This document shows, in pieces, positions 43,596 through 52,935 of a stretch of DNA of 64,000 nt. The stretch is from the NCBI RefSeq assembly GCF_014595945.1, contig NZ_JABXWU010000006.1:1-64000 (forward strand). The letters are read 5' to 3'. The DNA comes from Alkalibacillus aidingensis (lineage in GTDB: Bacteria > Bacillota > Bacilli > Bacillales > Alkalibacillaceae). The notes under the pieces are model-generated. The model was not told the origin of the DNA, did no database searches, and saw only the letters and a program-made list of their open reading frames with translations. Within the stretch, counting starts at the first letter, position 1, and each line of letters starts with the position of its first letter. Made by a program: the position numbers and the translations under genes.

Positions 43596-43601
43596 AGCAA
43601 C

Positions 43602-45023
43602 ATGGAATTAACCATTTCGCATTGGCTGTATGCGTTGGTCACGGTTGTTGTTATTCTAACCATGGTGTTTAGAAGAGGTGTCGTGTTACCAACTCTAATT
43701 GGCACATTCTTAGTTGCCTGGATTTACACTGGAAACTTAGTGACCGGGTTTACATCCGTATTTCACGCCAATTTAACAGCTGCTAAAGAGCTGTTTAGTA
43801 TATTTTTGATCATAACTTTTATGGTTGCGTTATTGCATTCACTTAAAGATTTAGGTGCCGATCAACAAATGATTGCTCCCGTTCAAAAAATCATGACAAA
43901 TGGGCATATTGCATATCTAGTACTAATTGTGGTCACGTTTATCATTTCATTATTCTTCTGGCCAACACCTGCTGTCCCATTGATTTGTGCTTTACTCGTG
44001 CCGGCTGCAGTTAGAGCTGGCTTACCTGTGATGGGAGCGGCTATGGTTGTGGCTTTGGCTGGTCAAGGTATGGCATTGTCATCAGACTATATCATGCAAG
44101 TGGCTCCGTCTTTAAGCGCATCGTCATCAGGATTGGATTCAAGTGTAATCGCTGATAAAGCACTTGTTCTATCACTGGTTGCAGGTGCTTTTGCTATTGG
44201 TTTAGCTTATCTGATGATTCGTAGACAGATTAGAAAGCCTAATGATCCATTAAATAAGGAAGCGTTGAAGAAACTTCCTGGGCAAGAGGAGACGTCAAAA
44301 CCATACCAATTTGAAAACGAAAAATGGCGAAAATTATTTGCTGTTTTAGTGCCACTTGCTATGTTAGCGATTATGATCTTTATGATCATAACTAAAGCCA
44401 CTGGTGGTAGAGAAGGTGGTTTTGAAGGAGATGACGGGGCTGCTTTAATTGGTGGTGTTGCCGTTCTGTTACTTGCTTTAGCATCGCTCGCCTTTGGAAA
44501 GGTTCAGGCATTGGACCGAATTAGTGAGCACATTACAAACGGCTTCGTGTTCGCCTTTAAAGCGATGGGGCCAGTCATTCCGATTGCAGGTTTCTTCTTC
44601 TTAGGAAGTGGGGATTTTGCAGGTGAGATTATGTCTTTAGGCGATGCAGCAACCCCAGCGTTTTTATTCGAGTTGGTTGAGGCAGGTCAGGCTGCGATTC
44701 CTGAAAGTGCATTCTTAACGGCATTTGGTATTTTGATTATAGGGATCATTACGGGGCTTGATGGTTCTGGCTTTTCGGGGCTCCCATTAACAGGTGCCTT
44801 ATCTAGTGCATTAGCCACTGGTTCAGTCGAGCCAACGACACTTGCTGCACTTGGGCAACTCGGTTCGATCTGGACTGGAGGTGGCGCTTTAGTCGCCTGG
44901 TCATCACTTGTTGCCGTAGCTGGTTTCTGTGGGGTGTCCGTGATGGAGCTTGCACGCAAAAATTTCCTCCCCGTAATTGGTGGGTTAGTGTTAGCAACCT
45001 TATTCGCCTTGTGGATTTGGTAA
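43602..45023 (+). CDS. Polytopic permease of unknown substrate
   Basis: A 473-residue membrane protein with about 11-12 hydrophobic segments and a cytoplasmic loop near residues 205-240 (RRQIRKPNDPLNKEALKKLPGQEE). The second half has two small re-entrant-like segments rich in Gly and Ser (GLDGSGFSGLPLTGALSSALA; LGQLGSIWTGGGALVAWSSLVA), as in ion-transporter (IT) superfamily carriers for anions. I cannot assign a family. Translation may be controlled by the leader hairpin at 43554-43595. Monocistronic with its own terminator. Confidence 0.75.
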   Translation: MELTISHWLYALVTVVVILTMVFRRGVVLPTLIGTFLVAWIYTGNLVTGFTSVFHANLTAAKELFSIFLIITFMVALLHSLKDLGADQQMIAPVQKIMTNGHIAYLVLIVVTFIISLFFWPTPAVPLICALLVPAAVRAGLPVMGAAMVVALAGQGMALSSDYIMQVAPSLSASSSGLDSSVIADKALVLSLVAGAFAIGLAYLMIRRQIRKPNDPLNKEALKKLPGQEETSKPYQFENEKWRKLFAVLVPLAMLAIMIFMIITKATGGREGGFEGDDGAALIGGVAVLLLALASLAFGKVQALDRISEHITNGFVFAFKAMGPVIPIAGFFFLGSGDFAGEIMSLGDAATPAFLFELVEAGQAAIPESAFLTAFGILIIGIITGLDGSGFSGLPLTGALSSALATGSVEPTTLAALGQLGSIWTGGGALVAWSSLVAVAGFCGVSVMELARKNFLPVIGGLVLATLFALWIW

Positions 45024-45035
45024 GGTTTATCCAAC

Positions 45036-45082
45036 AAACTACCTTGCTTGACTATTTAAAAGTTGAGCGAGGTAGTTTTTTT
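45036..45082 (+). terminator. Terminator of the permease gene
   Basis: AAACTACCT (45036-45044) pairs with AGGTAGTTT (45070-45078), extended by TGCT/AGCG, and ends in seven T. Confidence 0.8.
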
Positions 45083-45148
45083 GATTCATGGGCAATTACT
45101 TGTAGTCTTTAATGTTATGATAAGAATAAAAGCATTTAGGTGAATATA

Positions 45149-46303
45149 ATGGAGCGACATTTGGTGTGGATTTGGTTAACTATTTTAGGGGTAACTTGGG
45201 GTATAGGCTTAATATCAATGAATCATGGCCTAGCAATGATTTCTCATTCCCAATGGTTTGGTGCAGCACTCTTTTTTGCTTTAATTTTTACCATTCCCCT
45301 ATTTACGAGTAGCTTAATAATGACTACTATTGTGCTTACAAGTGCTGGTTTAGTAACAGCAGTGTTATTTCAAGGTGGACAAGGTGTTGGTTCGAACCCT
45401 TATTCACTCATTATTTTTACATACTTAATGGGTGAAGTGATTTTCAGGCTAAAGAGGTGGTATGCTGTAATTGCTGGCACTACCTTGGCTGTGTCACTGT
45501 TAATATCATCTCCTATTTCCGTTACATTTTCGGTTATATACATCGTTTTTTACGCAATAGTTGGGGTGCTAGCCTATTTTTATATTCAAAGATGGCGTGC
45601 TTTCGATGCTCGTTATGAGGCGCTATTGCACGAGTACCGCCAGCTGAAGCGTAAATCTGCTAATGACGAACAACTGGCCCGTCAAGAAGAGCGAGCGCAG
45701 ATTGGAAGAGAGATTCATGATCGAGTTGGTCATAAGTTGACTAACCTTTTGATGCAGTTGGAGGTTGCTCGAATGGAAGCAGGAACTGAAGCAGTCGAGC
45801 GATTGGATATGCTTAAAGGACTTGCGAAAGAAAGTCTAGATGAGACAAGAAGCGCGGTTAAAGTGATGAAACAGGATGAAGTCGGTGGGTTACCTGCCAT
45901 CATGCGGTTAATTCGTAAGCTTGAAGCAGAGAACTTAATTAAGGTTTATTTCTCTGTTAAAAATCGGGCGTTTACGGCAGAACTGGATGTGGATCAGACG
46001 GTAACTGTCTACCGAGCTGTACAAGAAGCACTGACCAATGTGATGCGTCATAGTCCAGAACGTGAAGCTTCTGTTATTTTTGAGTCGCCTGGAGAAAGTG
46101 TTTTTAGGTTTGAAATTTCGAATCCGATTGATGCAGATTATCAGTATCGAGAAGGGTATGGGTTACAGTCGATGCGAGAACGTGTAGAAAAAGTGGGTGG
46201 TCAACTAGAAGTTTCTGGCTATCAAAAACGATTCATCGTGCGTGGAACCTTACCAATTTTAAAGACTAGGAGTGCTGTCAATGACACGGATTTTACTGGC
46301 TGA
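45149..46303 (+). CDS. lnrJ: Sensor histidine kinase, LnrJ-like
   Basis: A 384-residue kinase. About six membrane segments occupy residues 5-148 with very short loops, so signals are probably sensed within the membrane. A short coiled linker leads to the HisKA_3 domain with phosphorylated His190 in IGREIHDRVGHKLTNLLMQLE. The ATPase domain follows (about 270-380), with VYRAVQEALTNVMRHS and GYGLQSMRERVEKVGG. ATG 45149 follows TTTAGGTGAA. With the next four genes it matches the order of B. subtilis lnrJKLMN (formerly yfiJKLMN), which senses and expels linearmycin-type polyenes. The symbol is by synteny and family. Confidence 0.75.
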   Translation: MERHLVWIWLTILGVTWGIGLISMNHGLAMISHSQWFGAALFFALIFTIPLFTSSLIMTTIVLTSAGLVTAVLFQGGQGVGSNPYSLIIFTYLMGEVIFRLKRWYAVIAGTTLAVSLLISSPISVTFSVIYIVFYAIVGVLAYFYIQRWRAFDARYEALLHEYRQLKRKSANDEQLARQEERAQIGREIHDRVGHKLTNLLMQLEVARMEAGTEAVERLDMLKGLAKESLDETRSAVKVMKQDEVGGLPAIMRLIRKLEAENLIKVYFSVKNRAFTAELDVDQTVTVYRAVQEALTNVMRHSPEREASVIFESPGESVFRFEISNPIDADYQYREGYGLQSMRERVEKVGGQLEVSGYQKRFIVRGTLPILKTRSAVNDTDFTG

Positions 46304-46919
46304 AGATCAATCACTTGTCATGCAAGGGCTTAAGATGATGATCGAAACGGATGATGATTTGCGCGTGACGGGAGAAGCAAGTGATGGTGAAATAGCGATA
46401 AAGTTATGCGAAGAACAGTGGTTTGACGTGGCGATATTAGATATTCGCATGCCTAAGATCGATGGATTAGAAGTCGCTAAGATCATACGAGAGCGTTGGC
46501 CAGAGATGAAAGTATTAATGTTAACGACCTTTAATGATGATGAATATGCACTTGAGGCGCTTCGTATTGGTGCACATGGTTATATGCTTAAAGATGCAGA
46601 TGCTGAGTGGTTAATTAAGTCGATTAAAAGCTGTTTAGCAGGTGGACTTCAAATTCAAGGAGAAGTAGCCGCAAAGGTCGTCCCACGTCTGTTACATAAA
46701 CAGAAGCGTGAAACATCAGGTCTAAATGATTTATTAACACCACGTGAAATTGATATATTAAGGCGTATAGGTGAAGGAAAGAGCAATAAAGAAATTGCGC
46801 AAGATTTAGCATTATCAGTAGGAACGGTAAAAAATCATATTAGCGGATTACTCGATAAACTAGAGCTTCGTGATCGAACGCAATTGGCAATCTATGCAAT
46901 TAGAAATCAGATTGTTTAA
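46281..46919 (+). CDS. lnrK: NarL/LuxR-type response regulator, LnrK-like
   Basis: A 212-residue regulator with a receiver domain (phosphorylated Asp54 in VAILDIRMPK, Thr in LMLTTFND, Lys in YMLKDAD) and a C-terminal LuxR helix-turn-helix (LLTPREIDILRRIGEGKSNKEIAQDLALSVGTVKNHISGLLDKL). It overlaps the kinase gene by 23 bases with AGGAG inside it, implying coupled translation. It likely activates the downstream ABC genes. Confidence 0.85.
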   Translation: MTRILLAEDQSLVMQGLKMMIETDDDLRVTGEASDGEIAIKLCEEQWFDVAILDIRMPKIDGLEVAKIIRERWPEMKVLMLTTFNDDEYALEALRIGAHGYMLKDADAEWLIKSIKSCLAGGLQIQGEVAAKVVPRLLHKQKRETSGLNDLLTPREIDILRRIGEGKSNKEIAQDLALSVGTVKNHISGLLDKLELRDRTQLAIYAIRNQIV

Positions 46920-46961
46920 TTTAAATGACTTAAGTCATGGTTTATCTTCCATTTAGTGACT

Positions 46962-46991
46962 GAGGGCAGTGTTGAATCTGCCTTCTTTTTT
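46962..46991 (+). terminator. Terminator between lnrK and the ABC genes
   Basis: GAGGGCAG (46962-46969) pairs with CTGCCTTC (46978-46985, one G-U) followed by T5. It separates the two-component genes from the transporter genes, so the latter must be transcribed through it or have their own promoter. Confidence 0.8.
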
Positions 46992-47035
46992 ATATACTTG
47001 AAGAAATTAGACGAAAAGTGTTTGGAGGAGAGCGC

Positions 47036-47968
47036 ATGTTAGAAACGACCGATTTGAGAAAAGTGTTTAAGAGTACGGTAGCCGTTGATGAAGTTAATCT
47101 TTATTTAAATAAGGGTGAATCTGTAGGCTTGCTAGGACCTAACGGAGCAGGGAAGTCAACGACAATTTCCATGATTTCCTCGTTATCAATGCCGACTTCA
47201 GGTGATGTGAAGTGGAATGGAGAAAGTGTTGTGAAGAATCCCAATGTCATTCGTAACGTGTTGGGGGTTGTCCCACAAGAAATTGCTGTTTATGAGGAGT
47301 TAACAGCACTCGAGAATCTAAAATTCTTCGGAAAGATTTATGGATTAAAGGGAGAAACGTTAGATCAGAAGGTTGAGGATGCTTTAAAAATAGTTGGGTT
47401 AGAAGAAAAGCAAAAAGAATTAGTCAAAAATTACTCTGGTGGAATGAAGCGAAGAATTAATATTGCTGTAGCTTTGTTACACGAACCAGAAATCATTATT
47501 ATGGATGAACCGACAGTTGGAATTGACCCACAATCACGCAACTATATCTTGGAGATGGTACGTCAATTAAATGAAGAAAAGGGGATGACCGTTCTTTATA
47601 CAAGCCACTACATGGAGGAGGTTGAGCGATTATGCGATCGGATTTATATTATGGACCACGGGAAAGTGATTGCAACAGGGACTCAAGAAGAATTAACAAG
47701 TATTCTATCAAGTGAAGAATCGATTTTAATTGAATTAGATCGACCTTACCCAAACTTAGTCAAAGCATTATCGGGCTTAGAAGAAGTCTTACAAGTAGTA
47801 GAGCATGATAAAGGGATAAAACTGATTGTCACAAAAGGTAGTCGGCTGTTGGGGAAAGTCTTTCAGATCGCTGAACAAGAAGATGCACAAATTGCAGGAA
47901 TTAATGTGCAGGTGCCAACATTAGAAGATGTGTTTCTACATTTAACAGGCCGTAAGTTAAGAGACTAG
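47036..47968 (+). CDS. lnrL: ABC transporter ATPase, LnrL-like
   Basis: A 310-residue ATPase with Walker A LLGPNGAGKSTT near residue 39, the Q-loop VPQEIAVYEEL, the signature NYSGGMKRRINIA, Walker B EIIIMDEPTVGIDP and the H-loop SHYMEEVERL. A C-terminal 80-residue extension follows, as in ABC-2 drug exporters. ATG 47036 follows TGGAGGAGA. It powers the two permeases encoded next. Confidence 0.85.
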   Translation: MLETTDLRKVFKSTVAVDEVNLYLNKGESVGLLGPNGAGKSTTISMISSLSMPTSGDVKWNGESVVKNPNVIRNVLGVVPQEIAVYEELTALENLKFFGKIYGLKGETLDQKVEDALKIVGLEEKQKELVKNYSGGMKRRINIAVALLHEPEIIIMDEPTVGIDPQSRNYILEMVRQLNEEKGMTVLYTSHYMEEVERLCDRIYIMDHGKVIATGTQEELTSILSSEESILIELDRPYPNLVKALSGLEEVLQVVEHDKGIKLIVTKGSRLLGKVFQIAEQEDAQIAGINVQVPTLEDVFLHLTGRKLRD

Positions 47969-47981
47969 GGGGGTGTGAGTG

Positions 47982-49259
47982 ATGGTAAACTTTTTGAAAA
48001 AAGATGTCTTAATTCTAATCAGGGATAGGACAGAATTACTTGTGTTGCTGCTCATGCCCTTTGTACTAACTGCTATTTTAGGTTTTGCCCTAGGTGGTGT
48101 GATGTCGGAGGAAGGATTTTCTGAGTTAAAGGTGGCTATTGTACAGGAAGATGATACAGAGGCTGGGGTGCAACAATTCATTGATGACGTCAATTCTGCT
48201 GCTTTCCCAGATGAGGCAAAAGTAGGTATGACCGAAGCAGCTGAATCGTTTCAACCTTTTTCTATTATCGAAGAGGCTTTATTCAGTGATGATTTAGAAG
48301 GGGTTGTAAAAGTATCTTACTTAGCTGAGGATGAGGCTTTAGAAGCAGTTCAAGATGAGGAAATCCTAGCTATTATTAAGGTCCCAGAAGATTTTACTTA
48401 TCAAGCCTTACAAAAGATGATCCTTGATGAGGGTGAGGGAAGTGAATTAATTATTCAATCCAGTGATCACAGTGCCTTAGCTGTCGATATTGTTGATGAC
48501 ATCATCAGTACGTTGGTTGATCAAATCAACTTGGAGACTGCCATTGCTCAAGTCGGTGGCGAGGAGGCAATAACTTCAACTGAAGAGGAGTTATCTATTC
48601 ATGATCTTGGGGGAGTTGAATCAGTTACGGATCAAGAACCCCTTTCGATGCTTCAGTATTATACGTTTGGAATGGCTGTTATGTTTGCATTATATGTAGC
48701 TTCCACGATGGGGTCTAAGGCTTATATCGAGAATTACCAACATGTTTTTGATCGTATTTTACTGTCAGGAAGAAGTCGAAATCTATATTTATCCGGAAAA
48801 TGGGTTTCTACTATAGTATTGGTCGTTATGCAGATCTTCATATTATTGGTAGCTTCTAGTCTTGTCTTCCAAGCGTTCCAACTGAATAATTGGGCCTATT
48901 GGGGTGGTATTGGTTTAATTTCTTTAGTTTACGCGCTAACCATTGGCTCATTGGGGACTTTACTAGTAGCTATGGCAATGAGGACAAAAAGTAATGCAAT
49001 TCCTAATGTGTTCGCTTTTGGTATCGTAAGTGTGTTTGCCTTTTTAGGGGGTAGCTTTGCTCCAATGTTCCAATTACCTGATGTGATTAATCAAATGGGA
49101 TTATGGGTGCCGAATGGGGTTGCCATGAACGCTTATTTACAGTGGACTCAAGGCTTAGGTTTAAGCGCCATTGGTCCATTATTAGTTCGGTTACTAGTGA
49201 TGGCAATAGTCATATTCAGCATGAGTTTATTTATCTTTCCAAAAAGGAGGGTGGCTTAG
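47982..49259 (+). CDS. lnrM: ABC-2 type permease, LnrM-like
   Basis: A 425-residue permease. One N-terminal membrane segment (residues about 20-42) is followed by a large acidic extracellular domain (about 45-215) and five C-terminal membrane segments, the standard ABC2_membrane_3 layout. It has FALGGVMSEEGF, then GLWVPNGVAMNAYLQWTQG near the C-terminus. Its stop directly precedes the ATG of the second permease, so the two are coupled and probably form a heterodimer. Confidence 0.82.
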   Translation: MVNFLKKDVLILIRDRTELLVLLLMPFVLTAILGFALGGVMSEEGFSELKVAIVQEDDTEAGVQQFIDDVNSAAFPDEAKVGMTEAAESFQPFSIIEEALFSDDLEGVVKVSYLAEDEALEAVQDEEILAIIKVPEDFTYQALQKMILDEGEGSELIIQSSDHSALAVDIVDDIISTLVDQINLETAIAQVGGEEAITSTEEELSIHDLGGVESVTDQEPLSMLQYYTFGMAVMFALYVASTMGSKAYIENYQHVFDRILLSGRSRNLYLSGKWVSTIVLVVMQIFILLVASSLVFQAFQLNNWAYWGGIGLISLVYALTIGSLGTLLVAMAMRTKSNAIPNVFAFGIVSVFAFLGGSFAPMFQLPDVINQMGLWVPNGVAMNAYLQWTQGLGLSAIGPLLVRLLVMAIVIFSMSLFIFPKRRVA

Positions 49260-50363
49260 ATGAAGGCATTATTCTTATTACAGTGGCAGCGATTACGGAG
49301 AGAGCCGGTATTGTTTTTTGCTATGGTTCTTATGACGATTTTGTTCGTAGCTGTTGTTGGTGGCTTTGGTTCGATCTCATCGATTAAGGTTCCAACAGTC
49401 ATCGATGATTCAGTGAGTGAGTCTAAGAAGGAATTTTGGCTGGAACGGCTTAATGAAACAGATGGCTACTCTTTTGAAGAAATGGAAGAGCTTGAGGCAA
49501 GGGAAAAGATTGCTATGGGTAATAAGCCCTTTGCTTTACTGGTTATGGAAAATAACTATCAGATCTGGATGTTATCAGAAAGTCCCGAGTTAACCATGTT
49601 AGAGCAAGTGGTGAGGCAGGTTTATATGAATGAAAACCGTTTAGCTACTGTCGAATCAGTGGTGGACGATGACCAATTTCGTAGTCAGGTGGAAAATCGA
49701 TTATCTGAGCCAGCCCTATCTGTAACAACTGAGATGGTAGACAACGACAATGCTGCACCAACTTATAACCATCAGATACAGACCTTGTTTGGAATGACCC
49801 TGTTTTTTTCAATCTATACGATCATATTTAGTTTAAGCAAGATCGCTGAAGAAAAACGGACGGGAACGATGAATCGAATTATATTGTCACCCGTTAAGAA
49901 GTGGCAGGTATATTTTGGGCATGTGAGTTATTCGTTTGTTCTAGGAATTTTACAGATTATATTGATCGTCTTATTGTTTAAATATCTGTTTAATTTTGAT
50001 GTTGGGGAAAGTACTGGTGCTTTATTGGTAATAATAGCAAGCTTCACATTTTCAGTTGTTGCGATTGGAATGCTCTTATTAGGCTTTACGAAAACTCAAG
50101 AGCAGTTAAATTCTGTTGTGCCGATTGTATCGGTAAGTATGGCGATGATCGGTGGCGCGTTTTGGCCGATTGAAGCGGTGAGTAACCAATTTATTCTAGC
50201 TGCATCTAAGGTTAACCCGATCACTTATGCAATGGATGCTTTAAAAGGGGTATCAATGTACGAACAAGGGTTAGGTGAGTTGCTAGAGCCCATAGCGATT
50301 ATCGTGTTAATTGGTGTGTTATGTATGGGAGTAGGAGTTAATTTAATCGAAAGAAGAAGTTAG
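49260..50363 (+). CDS. lnrN: ABC-2 type permease, LnrN-like
   Basis: A 367-residue permease with the same design as the preceding one: an N-terminal segment, an extracellular domain (about 45-165) and five or six C-terminal membrane segments, with KIAEEKRTGTMNRIILSPVKKWQVYFGHV and VNPITYAMDALKGVSMYEQG. GGAGGGTGGC precedes the ATG. Last gene of the set, before a bidirectional terminator. Confidence 0.82.
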   Translation: MKALFLLQWQRLRREPVLFFAMVLMTILFVAVVGGFGSISSIKVPTVIDDSVSESKKEFWLERLNETDGYSFEEMEELEAREKIAMGNKPFALLVMENNYQIWMLSESPELTMLEQVVRQVYMNENRLATVESVVDDDQFRSQVENRLSEPALSVTTEMVDNDNAAPTYNHQIQTLFGMTLFFSIYTIIFSLSKIAEEKRTGTMNRIILSPVKKWQVYFGHVSYSFVLGILQIILIVLLFKYLFNFDVGESTGALLVIIASFTFSVVAIGMLLLGFTKTQEQLNSVVPIVSVSMAMIGGAFWPIEAVSNQFILAASKVNPITYAMDALKGVSMYEQGLGELLEPIAIIVLIGVLCMGVGVNLIERRS

Positions 50364-50370
50364 AAGTGAA

Positions 50371-50401
50371 AAAACCTGACGTAGTGTCTACGTCAGGTTT
50401 T
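50371..50401. terminator. Bidirectional terminator between lnrN and htpX
   Basis: AAAACCTGACGTAG (50371-50384) and CTACGTCAGGTTTT (50388-50401) are perfect 14-bp complements with a 3-base loop, flanked by further A and T. Confidence 0.9.
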
Positions 50402-50406
50402 TAGGA

Positions 50407-51312
50407 TTATTTTTGTTCTAAACGTGCAATACGCTCATCTAAATCAGGGTGAGAAGAAAATAATCTTGCTGCTCCACCCTTGTTATTGATTTTCATCGTT
50501 TGAATGGCTGTATCATCACTGTGGTCATTAGCATTACTTAAAGTGTTCTTAAGCGAACGTAGTGCATGAGCCATTTTATCTTTACCTGCTAAGTCAGCAC
50601 CACCACGGTCAGCATGGAATTCACGATGACGTGAGTATGCCATAACAACCAGGCTTCCTAGAATTGAGAATAGGATTTGGAACACGATGATCGCAATGAA
50701 GTGAACAATCATTCTCATTTCCTCACGTACGAAGTTGGAAACCACTGCAGCAACAATACGTGATAAGAATACAACGAATGTGTTAATGACACCTTGTAGT
50801 AATGTCATTGTCACCATATCACCATTTGAGACGTGTGCCACCTCATGTGCAAGTACACCTTCAACAGCGTCATCGTCCATAGATTGTAATAGACCTGTTG
50901 ATACAGCAACTAGCGAACGTTTTTTGGTTGGACCGGTTGCGAAAGCATTAACTTCTTGAGAACGGTAAATTCCTACTTCAGGCATATGCATTAAACCAGC
51001 TGCACGAGATAGGCGATGGACGCGCTCTACTAATTGGCGCTCAGCTGTTGTTAAATTATCATTAGGATCTAGTACACGGACTTTCATCATTTTCTTAGCC
51101 ATCCAACGGGACATTGCTAAGGAGATAAAAGCACCTGAAAAACCGACTAATAAACTAAACACAGCTAGTGATGTATAATTAATACCTAAGGCACCACTAC
51201 CATCATATGTTGGTCCGATATCTGTAAAAGAGACAATCGCTGACCAAACAATCATAATTGTGGTTAACACAAGAATGTTTGTTAATAAGAAAAATAAAAT
51301 TCTTTTACCCAC
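50407..51312 (-). CDS. htpX: HtpX membrane metalloprotease
   Basis: A 301-residue M48 zinc protease for quality control of membrane proteins. Two N-terminal membrane segments (about 5-27 and 45-67) precede the catalytic site [13 protein letters not shown] (HExxH) near residue 162. Two more membrane segments follow, then the third ligand region [17 protein letters not shown]. The C-terminus [12 protein letters not shown] is typical of HtpX. Confidence 0.94.
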   Translation of the reverse strand: MGKRILFFLLTNILVLTTIMIVWSAIVSFTDIGPTYDGSGALGINYTSLAVFSLLVGFSGAFISLAMSRWMAKKMMKVRVLDPNDNLTTAERQLVERVHRLSRAAGLMHMPEVGIYRSQEVNAFATGPTKKRSLVAVSTGLLQSMDDDAVEGVLAHEVAHVSNGDMVTMTLLQGVINTFVVFLSRIVAAVVSNFVREEMRMIVHFIAIIVFQILFSILGSLVVMAYSRHREFHADRGGADLAGKDKMAHALRSLKNTLSNANDHSDDTAIQTMKINNKGGAARLFSSHPDLDERIARLEQK

Positions 51313-51350
51313 TGCGTTTCCCCCTATAGATTTCTTGTTTGTCCTTTATT

Positions 51351-51379
51351 ATTATACCACGAAAAAATAAACCTTAAAA
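51351..51379 (-). promoter_or_regulatory. Extended -10 promoter of htpX
   Basis: On the minus strand TGGTATAAT (51359-51351) gives an extended -10. The -35 (TTTTAA, 51379-51374, 17-bp spacing) is weak. It lies 39 bases before the htpX start. Confidence 0.5.
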
Positions 51380-51491
51380 TAAATTTACATTTGAATTGTA
51401 TTGTATAAACAATTTTAGGAACTGAAAGGTAACAGTCAAGCTTAGTAGGCATATGTTAAATAATGAGAAAAATAAATATAGGAGGAAGAAT

Positions 51492-52124
51492 ATGTATCCA
51501 TATTTTTACTATCCGAATAACGTTGATCACTTCCACCGAGCCCCCGACACGGAACAGCCTCTTTTTCATATGCCGTTCTTTTATCGGCGCCAATCCATTC
51601 AAGGACAGGCGACATGGACAGAAGGAGGGGCAGTAACAAAATGTGATATTCCTTGGTCCGATAATCAATTTATGACTGTTGCAGTGAGTCCACAAAGTGA
51701 GTTTAGATGTGGTCAAATGTTAAAAGTACGTAACCCAGCAACTCAACGGGAAATATTAGTTGAAGTTGTTGATACAGTAGATGAATTTCCGGGAAATCAT
51801 ATCAATCTCCACCGTCGTGCATTTGAAGCACTAGGTGCAAATCCAGGAGTTGGGATTGTTGATGTCGTCATATCACCTGCACCAGATTTAGAGGAAGAAG
51901 AGTTTGGTAAGTATTTAATGGAAATTGTGCGCGTAGCTTACCCTGGTTATAACATTGTTGATTATGAATTCGTTGGATCTGAAGAAGTAGCTGAAAATCG
52001 TGTGAGTGAGACGTACAATTATGTCGTTGAATCACCTCAGGAACGAGTAACTGTTCAAGGTCATGTCGTTTATAATCCACGAACAGATCGAGTGATTTCA
52101 TTCGATTTGGAGGAGTTAGAATAG
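51492..52124 (+). CDS. DPBB (RlpA/expansin-like) plus DUF3889 protein
   Basis: A 210-residue protein. The Tyr/Pro-rich N-terminus (MYPYFYYPNNVDHF) is not a signal peptide and resembles coat-associated proteins. Residues about 33-125 form a double-psi beta-barrel (QATWTEGGAVTKCDIPW...FRCGQMLKVRNPATQREILVEVVDTVDEFPGNHINLHRRAFEALG) with the conserved Asp and hydrophobic positions of RlpA/expansin folds. Residues about 135-205 resemble DUF3889 (EIVRVAYPGYNIVDYEFVGSEE). ATG 51492 follows AGGAGGAAGAAT. A role at the spore or cell surface is inferred. Confidence 0.75.
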   Translation: MYPYFYYPNNVDHFHRAPDTEQPLFHMPFFYRRQSIQGQATWTEGGAVTKCDIPWSDNQFMTVAVSPQSEFRCGQMLKVRNPATQREILVEVVDTVDEFPGNHINLHRRAFEALGANPGVGIVDVVISPAPDLEEEEFGKYLMEIVRVAYPGYNIVDYEFVGSEEVAENRVSETYNYVVESPQERVTVQGHVVYNPRTDRVISFDLEELE

Positions 52125-52129
52125 TGTGA

Positions 52130-52160
52130 ATGTGCGCTTCGGGTGAGGCGCACATTTTAG
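52130..52160 (+). terminator. Terminator of the DPBB gene
   Basis: ATGTGCGC (52130-52137) pairs with GCGCACAT (52148-52155) followed by TTTAGTTT. Confidence 0.75.
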
Positions 52161-52201
52161 TTTACCCTATAAGTTAATAAAGGCTATAATAAACAGTAAG
52201 T

Positions 52202-52321
52202 CTAATTAACCGTATTTTCCTGAAATTAACCGTATTTCTGAAAAATTAACTGTATTCTGCTCAAATTAACTGTATTTCAGAAACTTTAACTGTATTTTCT
52301 CGAAATTAACCGTATTTCTTA
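52202..52321 (-). repeat. 20-bp-period repeat array C (six units, inverted)
   Basis: The complement of the core, TTAAC[C/T]GTA, occurs at 52206, 52226, 52246, 52266, 52286 and 52306, exactly 20 bases apart. The units therefore read on the minus strand, opposite to arrays A and B. It lies between the DPBB gene terminator and the DUF456 gene. Confidence 0.9.
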
Positions 52322-52349
52322 AAATCTAAATGATTGAGAGTGATCGTTT

Positions 52350-52841
52350 ATGGAACTTACAGAAATCATCATGTGGGTGTTGGTGGCTGGTTTGTTCTTG
52401 TTGAGTTACATAGGGATTATTTTCCCAATAGTACCTGCCCCATTAGTAGTCTGGGGTGGATTTTTTGTCTATCATTTTGGAATCAATCGTGAGGAACTAA
52501 CATGGGTGTTTTGGACGTCGATGATTATTCTAACTATAATCGTTGTCGTGGCTGATGTTATTGCAAATAGTTATTTCGTCAAAAAGTATGGAGGTACTAA
52601 GCGTGGTGAATGGGCAGCAGCAATTGGTGTCATCATTGGTGCGTTTATTATGCCACCGTTAGGGATTTTAGTTGTACCTGTTATTGCAGTGTTCGTCGTT
52701 GAGTTATTACAAAAACGAACGGCAGAAGAGGCAGCGAAGGCTTCAGTTGGGTCACTTCTAGGGTTCTTAAGTGGTGCGTTTGCCAAATTTGTCACCTTAA
52801 CGATTATGATCATTTGGTTTCTCATTGTGGTTATGACGTAG
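52350..52841 (+). CDS. DUF456 membrane protein
   Basis: A 163-residue protein with four or five hydrophobic segments and Gly-rich turns (YIGIIFPIVPAPLVVWGGFFVYHFG; VVADVIANSYFVKKYGGTKRGEWAAAIGVIIGAFIMPPLGILV), the hallmark of DUF456 (YqgC-like). Function unknown. The start follows GAGAGTGATCGTTT. It begins 29 bases after array C, so that array overlaps its promoter region. Confidence 0.8.
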   Translation: MELTEIIMWVLVAGLFLLSYIGIIFPIVPAPLVVWGGFFVYHFGINREELTWVFWTSMIILTIIVVVADVIANSYFVKKYGGTKRGEWAAAIGVIIGAFIMPPLGILVVPVIAVFVVELLQKRTAEEAAKASVGSLLGFLSGAFAKFVTLTIMIIWFLIVVMT

Positions 52842-52935
52842 CTTGATCTAGTTCAGACTAAATAAAGAAGTGCTTTTTAGAGTTCGGACAAAGGATTAAT
52901 CATCATAAATACTACGTTTAAGTGAGGTAATTTAA

